64,000 nt of DNA from Candidatus Methanoperedens sp. (GTDB taxonomy: Archaea; Halobacteriota; Methanosarcinia; Methanosarcinales; Methanoperedenaceae): positions 1 through 64,000 of the forward strand of contig JAQUQX010000003.1 in the NCBI GenBank assembly GCA_028715885.1, in the 5' to 3' direction. Shown here piece after piece: positions 35,117 to 43,049 of this stretch. The notes under the pieces were generated by a model. That model worked only from the letters and a program-made list of their open reading frames with translations. It did no database searches and was not told where the DNA came from. The position numbers were made by a program, and so were the translations under genes. Each line of letters starts with the position of its first letter. Within the stretch, counting starts at the first letter, position 1.

Positions 35117-35302
35117 CGGAAAACCCCAGAGTCCCCAAAGACCCCGTATTTAAATACGGGGACTAATCGGGGACTAAGGGTGTTATGATGAGCAACGGGT
35201 CTGCCGAGCTAACCTGACGAGGTAAGCTGTGAGGAGCCGTTGGAGCACTGAACTTGTGCTGCTCAAAGATTGAATCGCCAAAAACCTGGCGTTTTCGGAG
35301 AG
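35117..35302 (+). ncRNA. tRNA-Trp intron with box C/D guide RNA
   Basis: Box C ATGATGA at 35185-35191, D' CCGA at 35204-35207, C' GTGAGGA at 35229-35235, D CTGA at 35248-35251; both guides are 12 nt. Guide 1 pairs 8 bp with 35301-35308 and its fifth base before D' (G35199) faces C35304, position 39. Guide 2 pairs 10 bp (one G-U) with 35110-35119 and its fifth base before D (G35243) faces C35113, position 34. This is the known arrangement for 2'-O-methylation of 34 and 39 in euryarchaeal tRNA-Trp. Confidence 0.9.
35142..35161. repeat. Perfect 20-bp palindrome in the tRNA-Trp intron
   Basis: CCCCGTATTTAAATACGGGG, self-complementary, within the 5' part of the intron outside the C/D core. A 19/20 copy lies at 38677-38696. 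Confidence 0.8.
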
Positions 35303-35481
35303 ACCCGTCGATCGTGAGTTCAAATCTCACCAGCCCCATATAATACATTTTTTGTAATTATTATCGCCTATCTATTTTCCTTATGCGAATATTTCATATA
35401 GGGGAGAGTCGATGCAAAGAACAGGGATTATGACAAGGAAAGTTTTAAAAATCCGCAAAAACGCACTGAGGACGTGAAACT

Positions 35482-36072
35482 TTGTTAAATGACGACCTTA
35501 TCAATGAGCTTAAAAGAAAAACGATACACATGACTTCAATAATAATTGTACTCATTTATTACTATTTCGGGAAACAGGCGGTTCTGTCCCTGCTCACGGT
35601 TTACCTGATTGTGATACTTGAGCTTGAGTATTTCAGGATAGAGTGGGGCAAAAAACTGCCGCTTGTCCATGCTCTTTTCAGGACAACGGAAGCTGACCGG
35701 CTTGGCGGGCATGTGTTTTTTACAATCGGCAGCATAATCGCTATTTCTGTATTCTCACAGGAAATCGCTTCGGCTGCAATACTTATGACGACTTTCGGGG
35801 ATGCGTCTGCCGCAATTTTCGGAAAGGCGTTCGGCAGAACATGGATTCCATGGCTGAAGAACAGGGCATACGAAGGCTGCGCCGCCGAGTTTATTGTGAA
35901 CATAATTATAGGATGGATATTCCTATCTGGGTGGCTTTTGGTTTTTGTAATGGCTGGGACAGCTACTGTTGTTGAGACGCTCACAAACAAACTGGATGAT
36001 AATCTCTTAATTCCCCTTTTTTCAGGTTTCAATGGTCAGCTTGTTTCTTTTATACTGGCATACTATAAATGA
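35482..36072 (+). CDS. CTP-dependent lipid kinase-like membrane protein (DGK1/SEC59/dolichol kinase family)
   Basis: 196 aa, about six hydrophobic segments, with ELKRKTIHM at the N-terminus and FGDASAAIFGKAFGRT plus KNRAYEGCAAEF, the polyprenol-kinase/CDP-transferase-type motif with conserved Asp and Lys. Probably phosphorylates an archaeal polyprenol or diether lipid. TTG start at 35482; no close operon partner. Confidence 0.8.
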   Translation: MLNDDLINELKRKTIHMTSIIIVLIYYYFGKQAVLSLLTVYLIVILELEYFRIEWGKKLPLVHALFRTTEADRLGGHVFFTIGSIIAISVFSQEIASAAILMTTFGDASAAIFGKAFGRTWIPWLKNRAYEGCAAEFIVNIIIGWIFLSGWLLVFVMAGTATVVETLTNKLDDNLLIPLFSGFNGQLVSFILAYYK

Positions 36073-36290
36073 AGATTTATTAACATCGGTTTTATTTGGA
36101 ACAAAGAATTCCCCGTACATGGCATTTTGGGGGGGTAAAATATATATATCCCTATTCCTATTATAGTGCTGCCGAGCGGGTACAACTATTTTTACTAACC
36201 CCCACTCCCCAACCCGCTCGTCACTTTTATGCATCATTGTTGCATTGTATTAAGCAAAGCTTCAATAATCATAGGATACAACAACAATTT

Positions 36291-37286
36291 ATGAAGCTTG
36301 ACGGCTCTTACGGCGAAGGCGGAGGGCAGATATTAAGAACAGCAGTGGCGCTTTCCGCCGTTACTGGAAAATCCATCGAGATAGATCATATCAGGAAAGC
36401 AAGACCAAAACCCGGACTTGCTGCTCAGCATATGAAAGCTGTAGAGAGCGTGGCATCAATTTGCAATGCTGGGGTGGACGGATGCCGTTTGCAATCCACA
36501 AGCATCTGCTTTAAACCGGGGAAAATAAAAGGGGGCGTATATGATATCGATATCGGCACAGCAGGCAGCATATCCCTTTTTCTCCAGTGCCTCATGCCTG
36601 CCGCTCTGCACGCGCCCCAAACCATCCGGATAAAGATTACAGGTGGGACTGATGTCCAATGGTCGCCGCCCATTGATTATCTCCGGTATGTCACACTGGG
36701 GGCGCTCTTGCGGATGGGATACGACTGCGAACTCAGGCTTATCAGGAGGGGATACTATCCGCGCGGGGGAGGCTGTGTAGAGGCTGTAATAAATCCTTCA
36801 AGCCTGGAAAAAACCGGTTTTGATACGAACCACTGCTCTCTTGTTGAGGGGATTTCACACTCATCCGGCTTGCCTGCCCATGTGGCAGAAAGGCAGGCTG
36901 CGTCAGCCGAAAAGCTACTGCGGGATGCAGGGTACACCGCCAGAATTTCACTTGAAACTAATAATTATGCATCGGCGGGAAGCGGTATCACGCTATGGTG
37001 CGGCGCAGCCGGAGGTAGCGCACTCGGAAAACCGGGATTGAGAGCCGAGAAGGTGGGTGAGAGCGCAGCAGAGGCGATATTATCAGAGTTAAAGTCGGGA
37101 GCTGGCGTGGATATATATCTTGCAGACCAGCTTATTCCCTATATGGCGCTGGCTGGAGGTGGCTCTTTTACCACAAGGATGATTACACCTCATACGAAGA
37201 CCAATATCTGGATTACTGAGCAGTTTCTGGATGTGAAGTTCAGGATAGAAGAAACAGGGACGGGTTTGTTCAGGGTACGGGTTTAA
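36291..37286 (+). CDS. rtcA: RNA 3'-terminal phosphate cyclase RtcA
   Basis: 331 aa from ATG 36291, where the family N-terminus KLDGSYGEGGGQILRTAVALS begins; the open frame extends 65 codons upstream but through promoter-like AT-rich DNA. Further motifs: RKARPKPGLAAQH, GTAGSISLFLQCL, YYPRGGG and the catalytic His in ITPHTKTNIWITEQF. Makes RNA 2',3'-cyclic phosphate ends. Convergent with kptA, stops overlapping by 4 nt. Confidence 0.94.
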   Translation: MKLDGSYGEGGGQILRTAVALSAVTGKSIEIDHIRKARPKPGLAAQHMKAVESVASICNAGVDGCRLQSTSICFKPGKIKGGVYDIDIGTAGSISLFLQCLMPAALHAPQTIRIKITGGTDVQWSPPIDYLRYVTLGALLRMGYDCELRLIRRGYYPRGGGCVEAVINPSSLEKTGFDTNHCSLVEGISHSSGLPAHVAERQAASAEKLLRDAGYTARISLETNNYASAGSGITLWCGAAGGSALGKPGLRAEKVGESAAEAILSELKSGAGVDIYLADQLIPYMALAGGGSFTTRMITPHTKTNIWITEQFLDVKFRIEETGTGLFRVRV

Positions 37287-37903
37287 TCCTGCATCACCCT
37301 GAGATACTGCGCAGGTATCTCCTCTGCAAGCACAATATTTTCAGTAGCAGAAAGCATAGTTACCCCATCGTCCTGCGCTTCCCCTGCGTTTATGACCAGC
37401 AGCACAGGGTCATCGGTATGGATTTTTGCAACTTCCCGAGCCTTCTCCACCGACGTGCTCAGATGCACATATCTCTGCTTTATTGGCTTTATCCCCTTTT
37501 CGAGCAGTATATCCACTTCCTCGCGGCTTGCCCCGTAATAAAGCTCCGGGAGCGTATTCTCATCATAATCAAGATCTACATCCACGGAATGACCATACCG
37601 CGCCCTGATCTTATTGCCCTTAACCTCGTACCTGCCCTTCTCATCAGATTCGATAATCGAAAAAAGTTTTTCCTTGTTTGACCATTTATATCGCGTCCTC
37701 ATGGCATCCACAAGAACGTCCACATCCACCCAGCCGTGCTGGTTCATCGCCAGACCCAGGTCGTCAGGGAAATGCCGCAGCGCCCCTGAGACAAACCTGC
37801 CAAGCCGCTCTGTCTGTTCGTCATTCAACATAAGCGTCCCGGCTTCACCGCAGGCGCATGCTTCTCCTCTAAAGAACCCATGGTTCTGGCATTTTTTTAT
37901 CAT
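37283..37903 (-). CDS. kptA: RNA 2'-phosphotransferase KptA (Tpt1)
   Basis: 206 aa. A short N-terminal zinc knuckle (CQNHGFFRGEACACG) precedes the Tpt1 fold: SGALRHFPDDLGLAMNQHGWV, RARYGHSV and VHLSTSVEKAREVAKIH. It removes a 2'-phosphate from spliced RNA using NAD+. Lying tail to tail with rtcA, it suggests an RNA-end repair pair. Confidence 0.92.
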   Translation of the reverse strand: MIKKCQNHGFFRGEACACGEAGTLMLNDEQTERLGRFVSGALRHFPDDLGLAMNQHGWVDVDVLVDAMRTRYKWSNKEKLFSIIESDEKGRYEVKGNKIRARYGHSVDVDLDYDENTLPELYYGASREEVDILLEKGIKPIKQRYVHLSTSVEKAREVAKIHTDDPVLLVINAGEAQDDGVTMLSATENIVLAEEIPAQYLRVMQD

Positions 37904-37960
37904 TTCGCGTGTTTATATGAATCGATTTGTTATATAATTTACCAGCCCGCCTGACAGACA

Positions 37961-38197
37961 TTACCTGTTCAGCGACTTCCTGATATCCATGTTAGGGTTT
38001 TCAAGTTTAGGTATTTCTTTTGTGAGCCTGCTCATTTCTTCTTCCCGTTTCTTTGCTGCCGGGGATTTGCTTTTTTCATTGCATGCCTCGCACCTGTATC
38101 CCACAACCGCAAGCCTCGATGAATACACAGGATACCTTTTTTTACCTTTAAGGTCAACCCCGCAATCCACACAGTTGTTATGGTCTATGCTTTCCAT
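37961..38197 (-). CDS. Small zinc-ribbon protein, unrecognised
   Basis: 78 aa with NCVDCGVDLKGKKRYPVYSSRLAVVGYRCEACNEK, a two-CxxC zinc ribbon, and a charged helical tail. Starts right after the UPF0179 stop, so it is probably the second gene of that pair. Function unknown. Confidence 0.75.
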   Translation of the reverse strand: MESIDHNNCVDCGVDLKGKKRYPVYSSRLAVVGYRCEACNEKSKSPAAKKREEEMSRLTKEIPKLENPNMDIRKSLNR

Positions 38198-38647
38198 TTA
38201 CCTTTTTACCTCCACAACTTTTAATGAATATCCTTTCCTGCACGGCTCGTTCATCTCGCCTTCCGCATTTATAATCACGAATTTATCCCCCTGCCGCAGC
38301 CCTGAAGGATGGCATAAAACAAAATTTTCGCAATTTGCAATACTGCATGATACAGGTTCATATACTATTTTCGAACCTTTTATGGCTTTTCTGGATTCAA
38401 TAGCCAGAGTAACAGGCGCCTCTATAACCTCTACAGCACTTACGCCTGAATCATGCACAAAGCACTCGTGTTTTCCGGTATTACGAAGATTGATTATCCT
38501 GTACCTGCTTCCCTGATTCAGGCTAAGGCATGTTCTACTGAGTTTGCAAGGTTCGCATTCTCTGGCAGCACCTTTAAAAATGAACTCGTTCCCGACTTTC
38601 GCAAGTTTTGTTCCTATCAACGTTATTATTGTATCCGATTCTTCCAT
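38198..38647 (-). CDS. UPF0179 family protein
   Basis: 149 aa from ATG 38647, which has AGGTG 6 nt upstream; a GTG three codons earlier lies in that signal. Conserved Cys pairs CEPCKLSRTC, CSIANCENFVLC and ECFVHDSG are those of the archaeal UPF0179 family, probably metal- or Fe-S-binding. Role unknown. Upstream leader contains the palindrome at 38677-38696. Confidence 0.88.
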   Translation of the reverse strand: MEESDTIITLIGTKLAKVGNEFIFKGAARECEPCKLSRTCLSLNQGSRYRIINLRNTGKHECFVHDSGVSAVEVIEAPVTLAIESRKAIKGSKIVYEPVSCSIANCENFVLCHPSGLRQGDKFVIINAEGEMNEPCRKGYSLKVVEVKR

Positions 38648-38676
38648 ATAATTCACCTTGTTAAACCTTCGTTAAA

Positions 38677-38696
38677 CCCCGTATTTAAATACGAGG
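38677..38696. repeat. Second copy of the CCCCGTATTTAAATAC palindrome
   Basis: CCCCGTATTTAAATACGAGG, one base different from the palindrome in the tRNA-Trp intron. It lies in the short gap between egsA and the UPF0179 gene. Confidence 0.7.
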
Positions 38697-38713
38697 TATT
38701 TAAATCATGATCT

Positions 38714-39781
38714 TCATATCACTTTTGTGATTCTTGCGACCTTCTCTGCCGCCTCGCGTGTCAATCCTGTTCCAAGTATGGTATATCTCTCGGGACGAAT
38801 CTTATGCGCATGAAGGAGTGCCTGAATAATATACTCTTCCTCTATTCCCAGTTCAGCGGCGTTCGTGGGCGCGCCGATTGTTTCCAGGGATGCACGGATT
38901 TCCTGCCAGTTTCCCCCGTGCAGGTACATCATCATTATTGTTCCTACACCGCACTGCTCGCCGTGCAGCGCGGGTTTTGGTGCAATCCCGTCAAGCGCAT
39001 GGCTGAACTTGTGCTCGGAGCCGCTCGCGGGACGGGATGAGCCGGCGATGCTCATCGCCACTCCGCTTGCTACAAGCGCTTTCACCACAGTCCATGCTGA
39101 CTCTTCAAGACCCGGTTTTATCAGTCCGGCGGATTCGATCAGTATTTTGGCAGTCATTTTTGAGATAATCGAGGCGTATTCGCTGAAAGGCTCATCGCGC
39201 AGCCTGTGAGCCAGTTCCCAGTCGCGCACCGCGGTATAATTAGAGATTATGTCGCCGCATCCCGCTGCCAGCAGGCGGTACGGCGCAGCGGCAATGATGG
39301 CTGTGTCCGCCACCACCGCAAGAGGGGTCTGCGCGGCTTCGGAAACGGTTTTATCGTTCCTGAGGATGGATGCGCGGGATGAAACGATTCCGTCGTGCGA
39401 GGCGGCTGTCGGTACGCTGATGAACGGTATATCAAGATGCACGGAAGCAAGCTTTGCAATATCTATGGACTTGCCGCCTCCCACGCCCAGCAAGAACGAT
39501 GCTTTTACCTCGCCGGCTATTTTCTCGGCTTTCCTGACCTCGGAAAGTGTGGGTTTTTCAACTATGGCTGTATTCACGTCAAAGCCGGAATCTTCCAGGG
39601 AAACTGCAACTGTTTTTCCGGCAGCCTTAAGCGTTCTGCCTCCGGCTACGATAAGGGCGCTCCCATTAAGCTTAAGGTCTTTACAAACCTTACCTGTGTC
39701 GCTGATAACACCATGACCGACAACAACAGTTCTTGGCAGTTGCATCCACCTGTTTTTATGGTTTTCTTTGCTCTCGTTCAT
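38714..39781 (-). CDS. egsA: sn-Glycerol-1-phosphate dehydrogenase
   Basis: 355 aa from ATG 39781; the frame is open 10 codons further but would run into the divergent gene's promoter. NAD-binding [15 protein letters not shown], substrate/metal region [17 protein letters not shown] and [26 protein letters not shown] with Zn-binding His. Makes the glycerol backbone of archaeal ether lipids. Confidence 0.95.
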   Translation of the reverse strand: MNESKENHKNRWMQLPRTVVVGHGVISDTGKVCKDLKLNGSALIVAGGRTLKAAGKTVAVSLEDSGFDVNTAIVEKPTLSEVRKAEKIAGEVKASFLLGVGGGKSIDIAKLASVHLDIPFISVPTAASHDGIVSSRASILRNDKTVSEAAQTPLAVVADTAIIAAAPYRLLAAGCGDIISNYTAVRDWELAHRLRDEPFSEYASIISKMTAKILIESAGLIKPGLEESAWTVVKALVASGVAMSIAGSSRPASGSEHKFSHALDGIAPKPALHGEQCGVGTIMMMYLHGGNWQEIRASLETIGAPTNAAELGIEEEYIIQALLHAHKIRPERYTILGTGLTREAAEKVARITKVI

Positions 39782-39792
39782 AAGGTCATTAT

Positions 39793-40653
39793 ATGAATAT
39801 AATAGATACAATCTGGCAGTATATATATAAGTACTATATAAGCGGCGTAATCAATGATACGTCTTATAATCCTGTGGACACGCTAACTTATGCGATAGTG
39901 CTGGGTATTAGCCTTTTCGGAATATTAAAGCTGCTGGATAAACTCGATGTAAAGATAGATACGCAATTCATAATTGCGGTAACGCCGTACGTTCTTGCAG
40001 GCTCTTCCTTGCGCGTGCTTGAAGATTCAAACATATTCACCCCGCCGCTGCGGTATCTCTTCGTAACGCCTCTTATATATTTTTTCGTGTTTGCAGTGAC
40101 GATAAGCCTGCTTACGCTTGCGATTTATCTTGAACGAAAAGGAAAAATAAAGGATTATCACGCGTTTTTTGGCTATGCCGGGATTGCGTGGACTGTGATT
40201 AATATAGCGGCGCTGCTGGCGGTCGGGGAAGTAACGAATCCCGTTCCTGCTGCTGCTATACTGGCTCTGGGCGTCATTGCCACATCTGTTGTCTATTTCA
40301 TATCATTGCGGCTCGATTTCACGCTTCTTACAAACAAACTCAACATATCCCTGCTGTTTGTTCATCTGCTGGACGCTTCTTCCACATTCGTGGGCATGGA
40401 CTGGCTCGGATACTATGAAAAGCATGTGGCTCCAACGTTCTTTATTGATATGGCAGGTAATTATATCGCCCATCCCTCACTCGTGATGTATCCGCTAAAA
40501 CTGCTGGTGTTCATACCTGTAATTTATATGCTTGACAACACATCTGACAATGATAAAGAAAGAAAACTGATTGACCTGTTGAAACTTGCCATACTGGTGC
40601 TGGGGCTTTCGCCTGCGACGCGAAACACCCTGCGGATATTGATGGGAGTATGA
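39793..40653 (+). CDS. DUF63 family membrane protein
   Basis: 286 aa with seven to eight TM segments and the family motifs [17 protein letters not shown] and [24 protein letters not shown]. Archaeal-specific, unknown role; conserved charged residues in membrane loops suggest an enzyme or transporter. One-nt gap to the SpoIIM-like gene. Its TATA region is shared with divergent egsA. Confidence 0.85.
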   Translation: MNIIDTIWQYIYKYYISGVINDTSYNPVDTLTYAIVLGISLFGILKLLDKLDVKIDTQFIIAVTPYVLAGSSLRVLEDSNIFTPPLRYLFVTPLIYFFVFAVTISLLTLAIYLERKGKIKDYHAFFGYAGIAWTVINIAALLAVGEVTNPVPAAAILALGVIATSVVYFISLRLDFTLLTNKLNISLLFVHLLDASSTFVGMDWLGYYEKHVAPTFFIDMAGNYIAHPSLVMYPLKLLVFIPVIYMLDNTSDNDKERKLIDLLKLAILVLGLSPATRNTLRILMGV

Positions 40654-40654
40654 A

Positions 40655-41236
40655 ATGAAAAACTTCGAATACATCTATTCCTTGAGGAAATATATCTTTA
40701 TAATCACCGGGCTTTTTATCTTTTCATTGATGATAGGGTTCCTGGCATCGGTTAAAAATCCCGCGTTGTCTGAAAATTATCTTGAAATGTTTAAACAGTC
40801 GTTCGGGTGGATAAAGGCGCTTCCACCTCTTGCGATTATGCTTCTGATTTTCCTGAATAATGCCTTTAAAAGCCTGCTGGCTCTTGTGCTTGGGGTGGGG
40901 CTTGGCATCATACCGCTTTTTTTTGTTGCGGGAAATGGAATAGTTATAGGGATGCTGTCGGATGTGGTTTTAAGGCAGAAGGGAGTTCTTTTTGTCCTCG
41001 CAGCGCTAGTGCCCCACGGCATCATAGAAGTTCCTATGATATTGATAAGCTCAGGTATAGGACTCAGGCTGGGGTATGTGATGTACCTCTCCATAAGAGG
41101 GGCGAAAACTGATATAAAACAGGAGTTTATGCAGGGCATTATGTTTTACATAAAAGTGGTCATGCCCCTGATTTTTGTGGCTGCGGTAATTGAGACGTTT
41201 GTGACGCCGCTTATAGCTTCGCTGGTTATGGTCTGA
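40655..41236 (+). CDS. SpoIIM-like (DUF95) membrane protein
   Basis: 193 aa, five to six TM segments; IFLNNAFKSLLALVLGVGLGIIPLFFVAGNGIVIG and LVPHGIIEVPMILISSGIGLRLGY are the stage II sporulation M/DUF95 signatures. In archaea the role is unknown, perhaps membrane remodelling. Probably co-transcribed with the DUF63 gene. Confidence 0.88.
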   Translation: MKNFEYIYSLRKYIFIITGLFIFSLMIGFLASVKNPALSENYLEMFKQSFGWIKALPPLAIMLLIFLNNAFKSLLALVLGVGLGIIPLFFVAGNGIVIGMLSDVVLRQKGVLFVLAALVPHGIIEVPMILISSGIGLRLGYVMYLSIRGAKTDIKQEFMQGIMFYIKVVMPLIFVAAVIETFVTPLIASLVMV

Positions 41237-41351
41237 GTTATGGTATTACGGGTATTATCCATCGGATTTTATAGGTCGATTGCCAAAACAGGATAAAAAT
41301 ATTTGTTGGACATATAGCCATGAAATCCTAAAAAGTTTTGACTAGCAATTT

Positions 41352-41537
41352 TTATTGTTTAGGTTTAAATGATACAGCTAACCAAATAAGCACGGCTGCA
41401 ACGATAACATACGCCAGCGGAGAATCTATTTTGGGTATTTGTTTTAACTGCATTTGTATTCCTTGCTGTAATAATAATGACCCAGTTATAAGAAAACCTA
41501 TACTCAAATATTCAAAATAATTTTTTCTTAGTTCCAC
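41352..41537 (-). CDS. Small two-TM protein, unrecognised
   Basis: 61 aa from GTG 41537, two hydrophobic segments. A CTATTTAAGG TATA-like box about 25 nt upstream fits leaderless transcription. AT-rich. Existence supported only by promoter and open frame. Confidence 0.5.
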   Translation of the reverse strand: MELRKNYFEYLSIGFLITGSLLLQQGIQMQLKQIPKIDSPLAYVIVAAVLIWLAVSFKPKQ

Positions 41538-41624
41538 AAATTGTAATCGCCACTAAACCTTAAATAGTTATCTACATTTAAACAAAATTAACTTTGCCTG
41601 ATATTTATGACTGTGGTGACTATT

Positions 41625-41981
41625 TTAATATCCCCGTCCCCCGCAGGCAGGACATCTACCAGTACCATGACAAGCTGGACATCTCTGATTGAACATAAGC
41701 CCAACAAATCCTCCACCATAACATCTATGACACTTTCCCCCTCCTCCGCAATTTGCACATACCTGCGGTGGTGGATTATAATTACTTATTGAATTTGATT
41801 GCGGTTGTTGTGCGGCTGGAGATGATTTTCCAAATAAACTTAATACGTATAAAAAAATTAATAATATTCCCATATAAAAGATGAATTTTATTATTTCAAA
41901 AATCACACTACCATATGTTATTATAATGTATCCAATAAAAACTATTCCAATAAGAGCAATTATTTTTTCTGATTTTTCCAT
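41625..41981 (-). CDS. Membrane protein with DnaJ-like zinc-binding tail
   Basis: 118 aa: two TM segments (about 8-50), a polar linker, then C-terminal CANCGGGGKCHRCYGGG...CPACHGTGRCPACGGRG, i.e. four CxxCxGxG-like motifs as in the DnaJ zinc centre, without a J domain. N-terminus MEKSEKIIAL and the 60 bp around the start are nearly the same as those of the gene at 42042. Confidence 0.75.
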   Translation of the reverse strand: MEKSEKIIALIGIVFIGYIIITYGSVIFEIIKFIFYMGILLIFLYVLSLFGKSSPAAQQPQSNSISNYNPPPQVCANCGGGGKCHRCYGGGFVGLMFNQRCPACHGTGRCPACGGRGY

Positions 41982-42018
41982 CAGTATATGCTTTTTTTTA
42001 TAGGATTTAAAACTTTCT
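41959..42018 (-). repeat. 60-bp promoter/start duplication, copy 1
   Basis: 55 of 60 bases match 42985-43044. Covers a TTTTAAAT TATA-like box about 28 nt upstream of the ATG at 41981 and the first codons, implying leaderless transcription and a shared regulator. Confidence 0.8.
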
Positions 42019-42041
42019 AAAAATGTGACATGATGGAGGCA

Positions 42042-43007
42042 TTACTTGTTATGTTTTAAGCCTCTCTTTATGGAAAATCCTATTAATATTGCAACAACTG
42101 CTAATAAAGACCTAAAACCAGGAATTGACTTCTGGGTAGGGGTTGCTACCGGGGTTTGAGACGCGACTTCCCTAACCTTGATAGGCAGACTTAAAGTAGA
42201 ATCTCCGCCTGTATCTTTATCGTCTCCGAAATAATACACAACTCTTCCATCCACATTAAACTGCCCAGCCTGATTGGATTTTATTCTTACTTCAATGTCC
42301 TTTCCATCTCCCGGCTCAAGTTCGTAGTTAGCCGCAAACTGACCAGACATAACCTTGCTGAACTCAGAGGAGGTCACGCTCATTCCAGAAGGCGGGATTA
42401 TTATCACCTGAACGTGCATTTTTGGTTTTGTAATCAGGTTCAGGGCAGAGAGTTTGAGTATAATGTCTTCGCCGAGCACAACGTCGGTTTTGTCTCCGTG
42501 AAGGCTGACGCTGGGCTTGGAAGGCTGACCTGAAATAGAGGTAGAAGTTGGAGTGGGAGTGGAAGTTAAGGCATAACCTATTTTCGAAGTTCCATAAATA
42601 ATTAGTTTATATGAACCTGCAAAGTGCCAATAACGATTCGATGATGTTGCTTTCACATATATTTTATTAAGTCCTTTTTTAAGATTTTCAGGAGGAACTA
42701 TTACTAAAAATGTTCCATCTCCATTAAAGTCTTGGGACTTAATAGGTGCATCATTTAAATAAATCGTGAGTTTATAGCCATAGTTCCTGTTAGCATAAAC
42801 TACAATTTCTAAAGGTTGTTCATTTGAAGAAATGTTGAAAGTTCCTACTGGGGTGGTACCTTCATTGTCTGAAGTAAATTCCTTTGCTATTCCCATATCC
42901 GAAAAAGTAGTTATGGTTTCAGCCGATACTGTCGGTATTAATAATATTATAGTAGAAAAAAATATCGATAATTTCCATAGGGCAATTAATTTTTCTGATT
43001 TTACCAT
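42042..43007 (-). CDS. Surface protein with signal peptide and PGF-CTERM-like anchor
   Basis: 321 aa: N-terminal signal (cleavage likely after VSAETI), a beta-rich domain, a Thr/Ser/Pro linker (TSTPTPTSTSISGQPSKP), a second domain with SLHGDKTDVVLGEDIILKLSALN resembling archaeal surface-protein Ig-like modules, then TPTQKSIPGFRSLLAVVAILIGFSIKRG, the PGF plus TM plus basic end handled by archaeosortase. Ligand unknown. Confidence 0.8.
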   Translation of the reverse strand: MVKSEKLIALWKLSIFFSTIILLIPTVSAETITTFSDMGIAKEFTSDNEGTTPVGTFNISSNEQPLEIVVYANRNYGYKLTIYLNDAPIKSQDFNGDGTFLVIVPPENLKKGLNKIYVKATSSNRYWHFAGSYKLIIYGTSKIGYALTSTPTPTSTSISGQPSKPSVSLHGDKTDVVLGEDIILKLSALNLITKPKMHVQVIIIPPSGMSVTSSEFSKVMSGQFAANYELEPGDGKDIEVRIKSNQAGQFNVDGRVVYYFGDDKDTGGDSTLSLPIKVREVASQTPVATPTQKSIPGFRSLLAVVAILIGFSIKRGLKHNK

Positions 43008-43044
43008 CCATATATGCTTTTTTTTATGGGATTTAAAACTTTCT
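42985..43044 (-). repeat. 60-bp promoter/start duplication, copy 2
   Basis: Pairs with 41959-42018; same distance to the ATG (43007). Confidence 0.8.
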
Positions 43045-43049
43045 GAAGA

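Larger units (their letters stand above)
35079..35338 (+). tRNA. tRNA-Trp (CCA) with 186-nt intron
   Basis: Exon 1 is 35079-35116 and exon 2 is 35303-35338, with the intron at the canonical position after nucleotide 37. Acceptor GGGGCTG/CAGCCCC, anticodon stem ACGGG/CCCGT, anticodon CCA at 35113-35115, T arm GTGAG-TTCAAAT-CTCAC, discriminator A. CGGAAAAC and GTTTTCGG near the junctions can form the bulge-helix-bulge recognised by the splicing endonuclease. The intron carries a box C/D guide RNA. Confidence 0.95.

Noticed and set aside
35163-35348. Minus-strand 61-codon frame over the tRNA-Trp gene
   Set aside because: It is antisense to a fully folding tRNA with intron and has no family resemblance.
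36096-36290. 65-codon extension of rtcA
   Set aside because: Composition and promoter-like AT-rich DNA do not look coding; the conserved RtcA start is at 36291.
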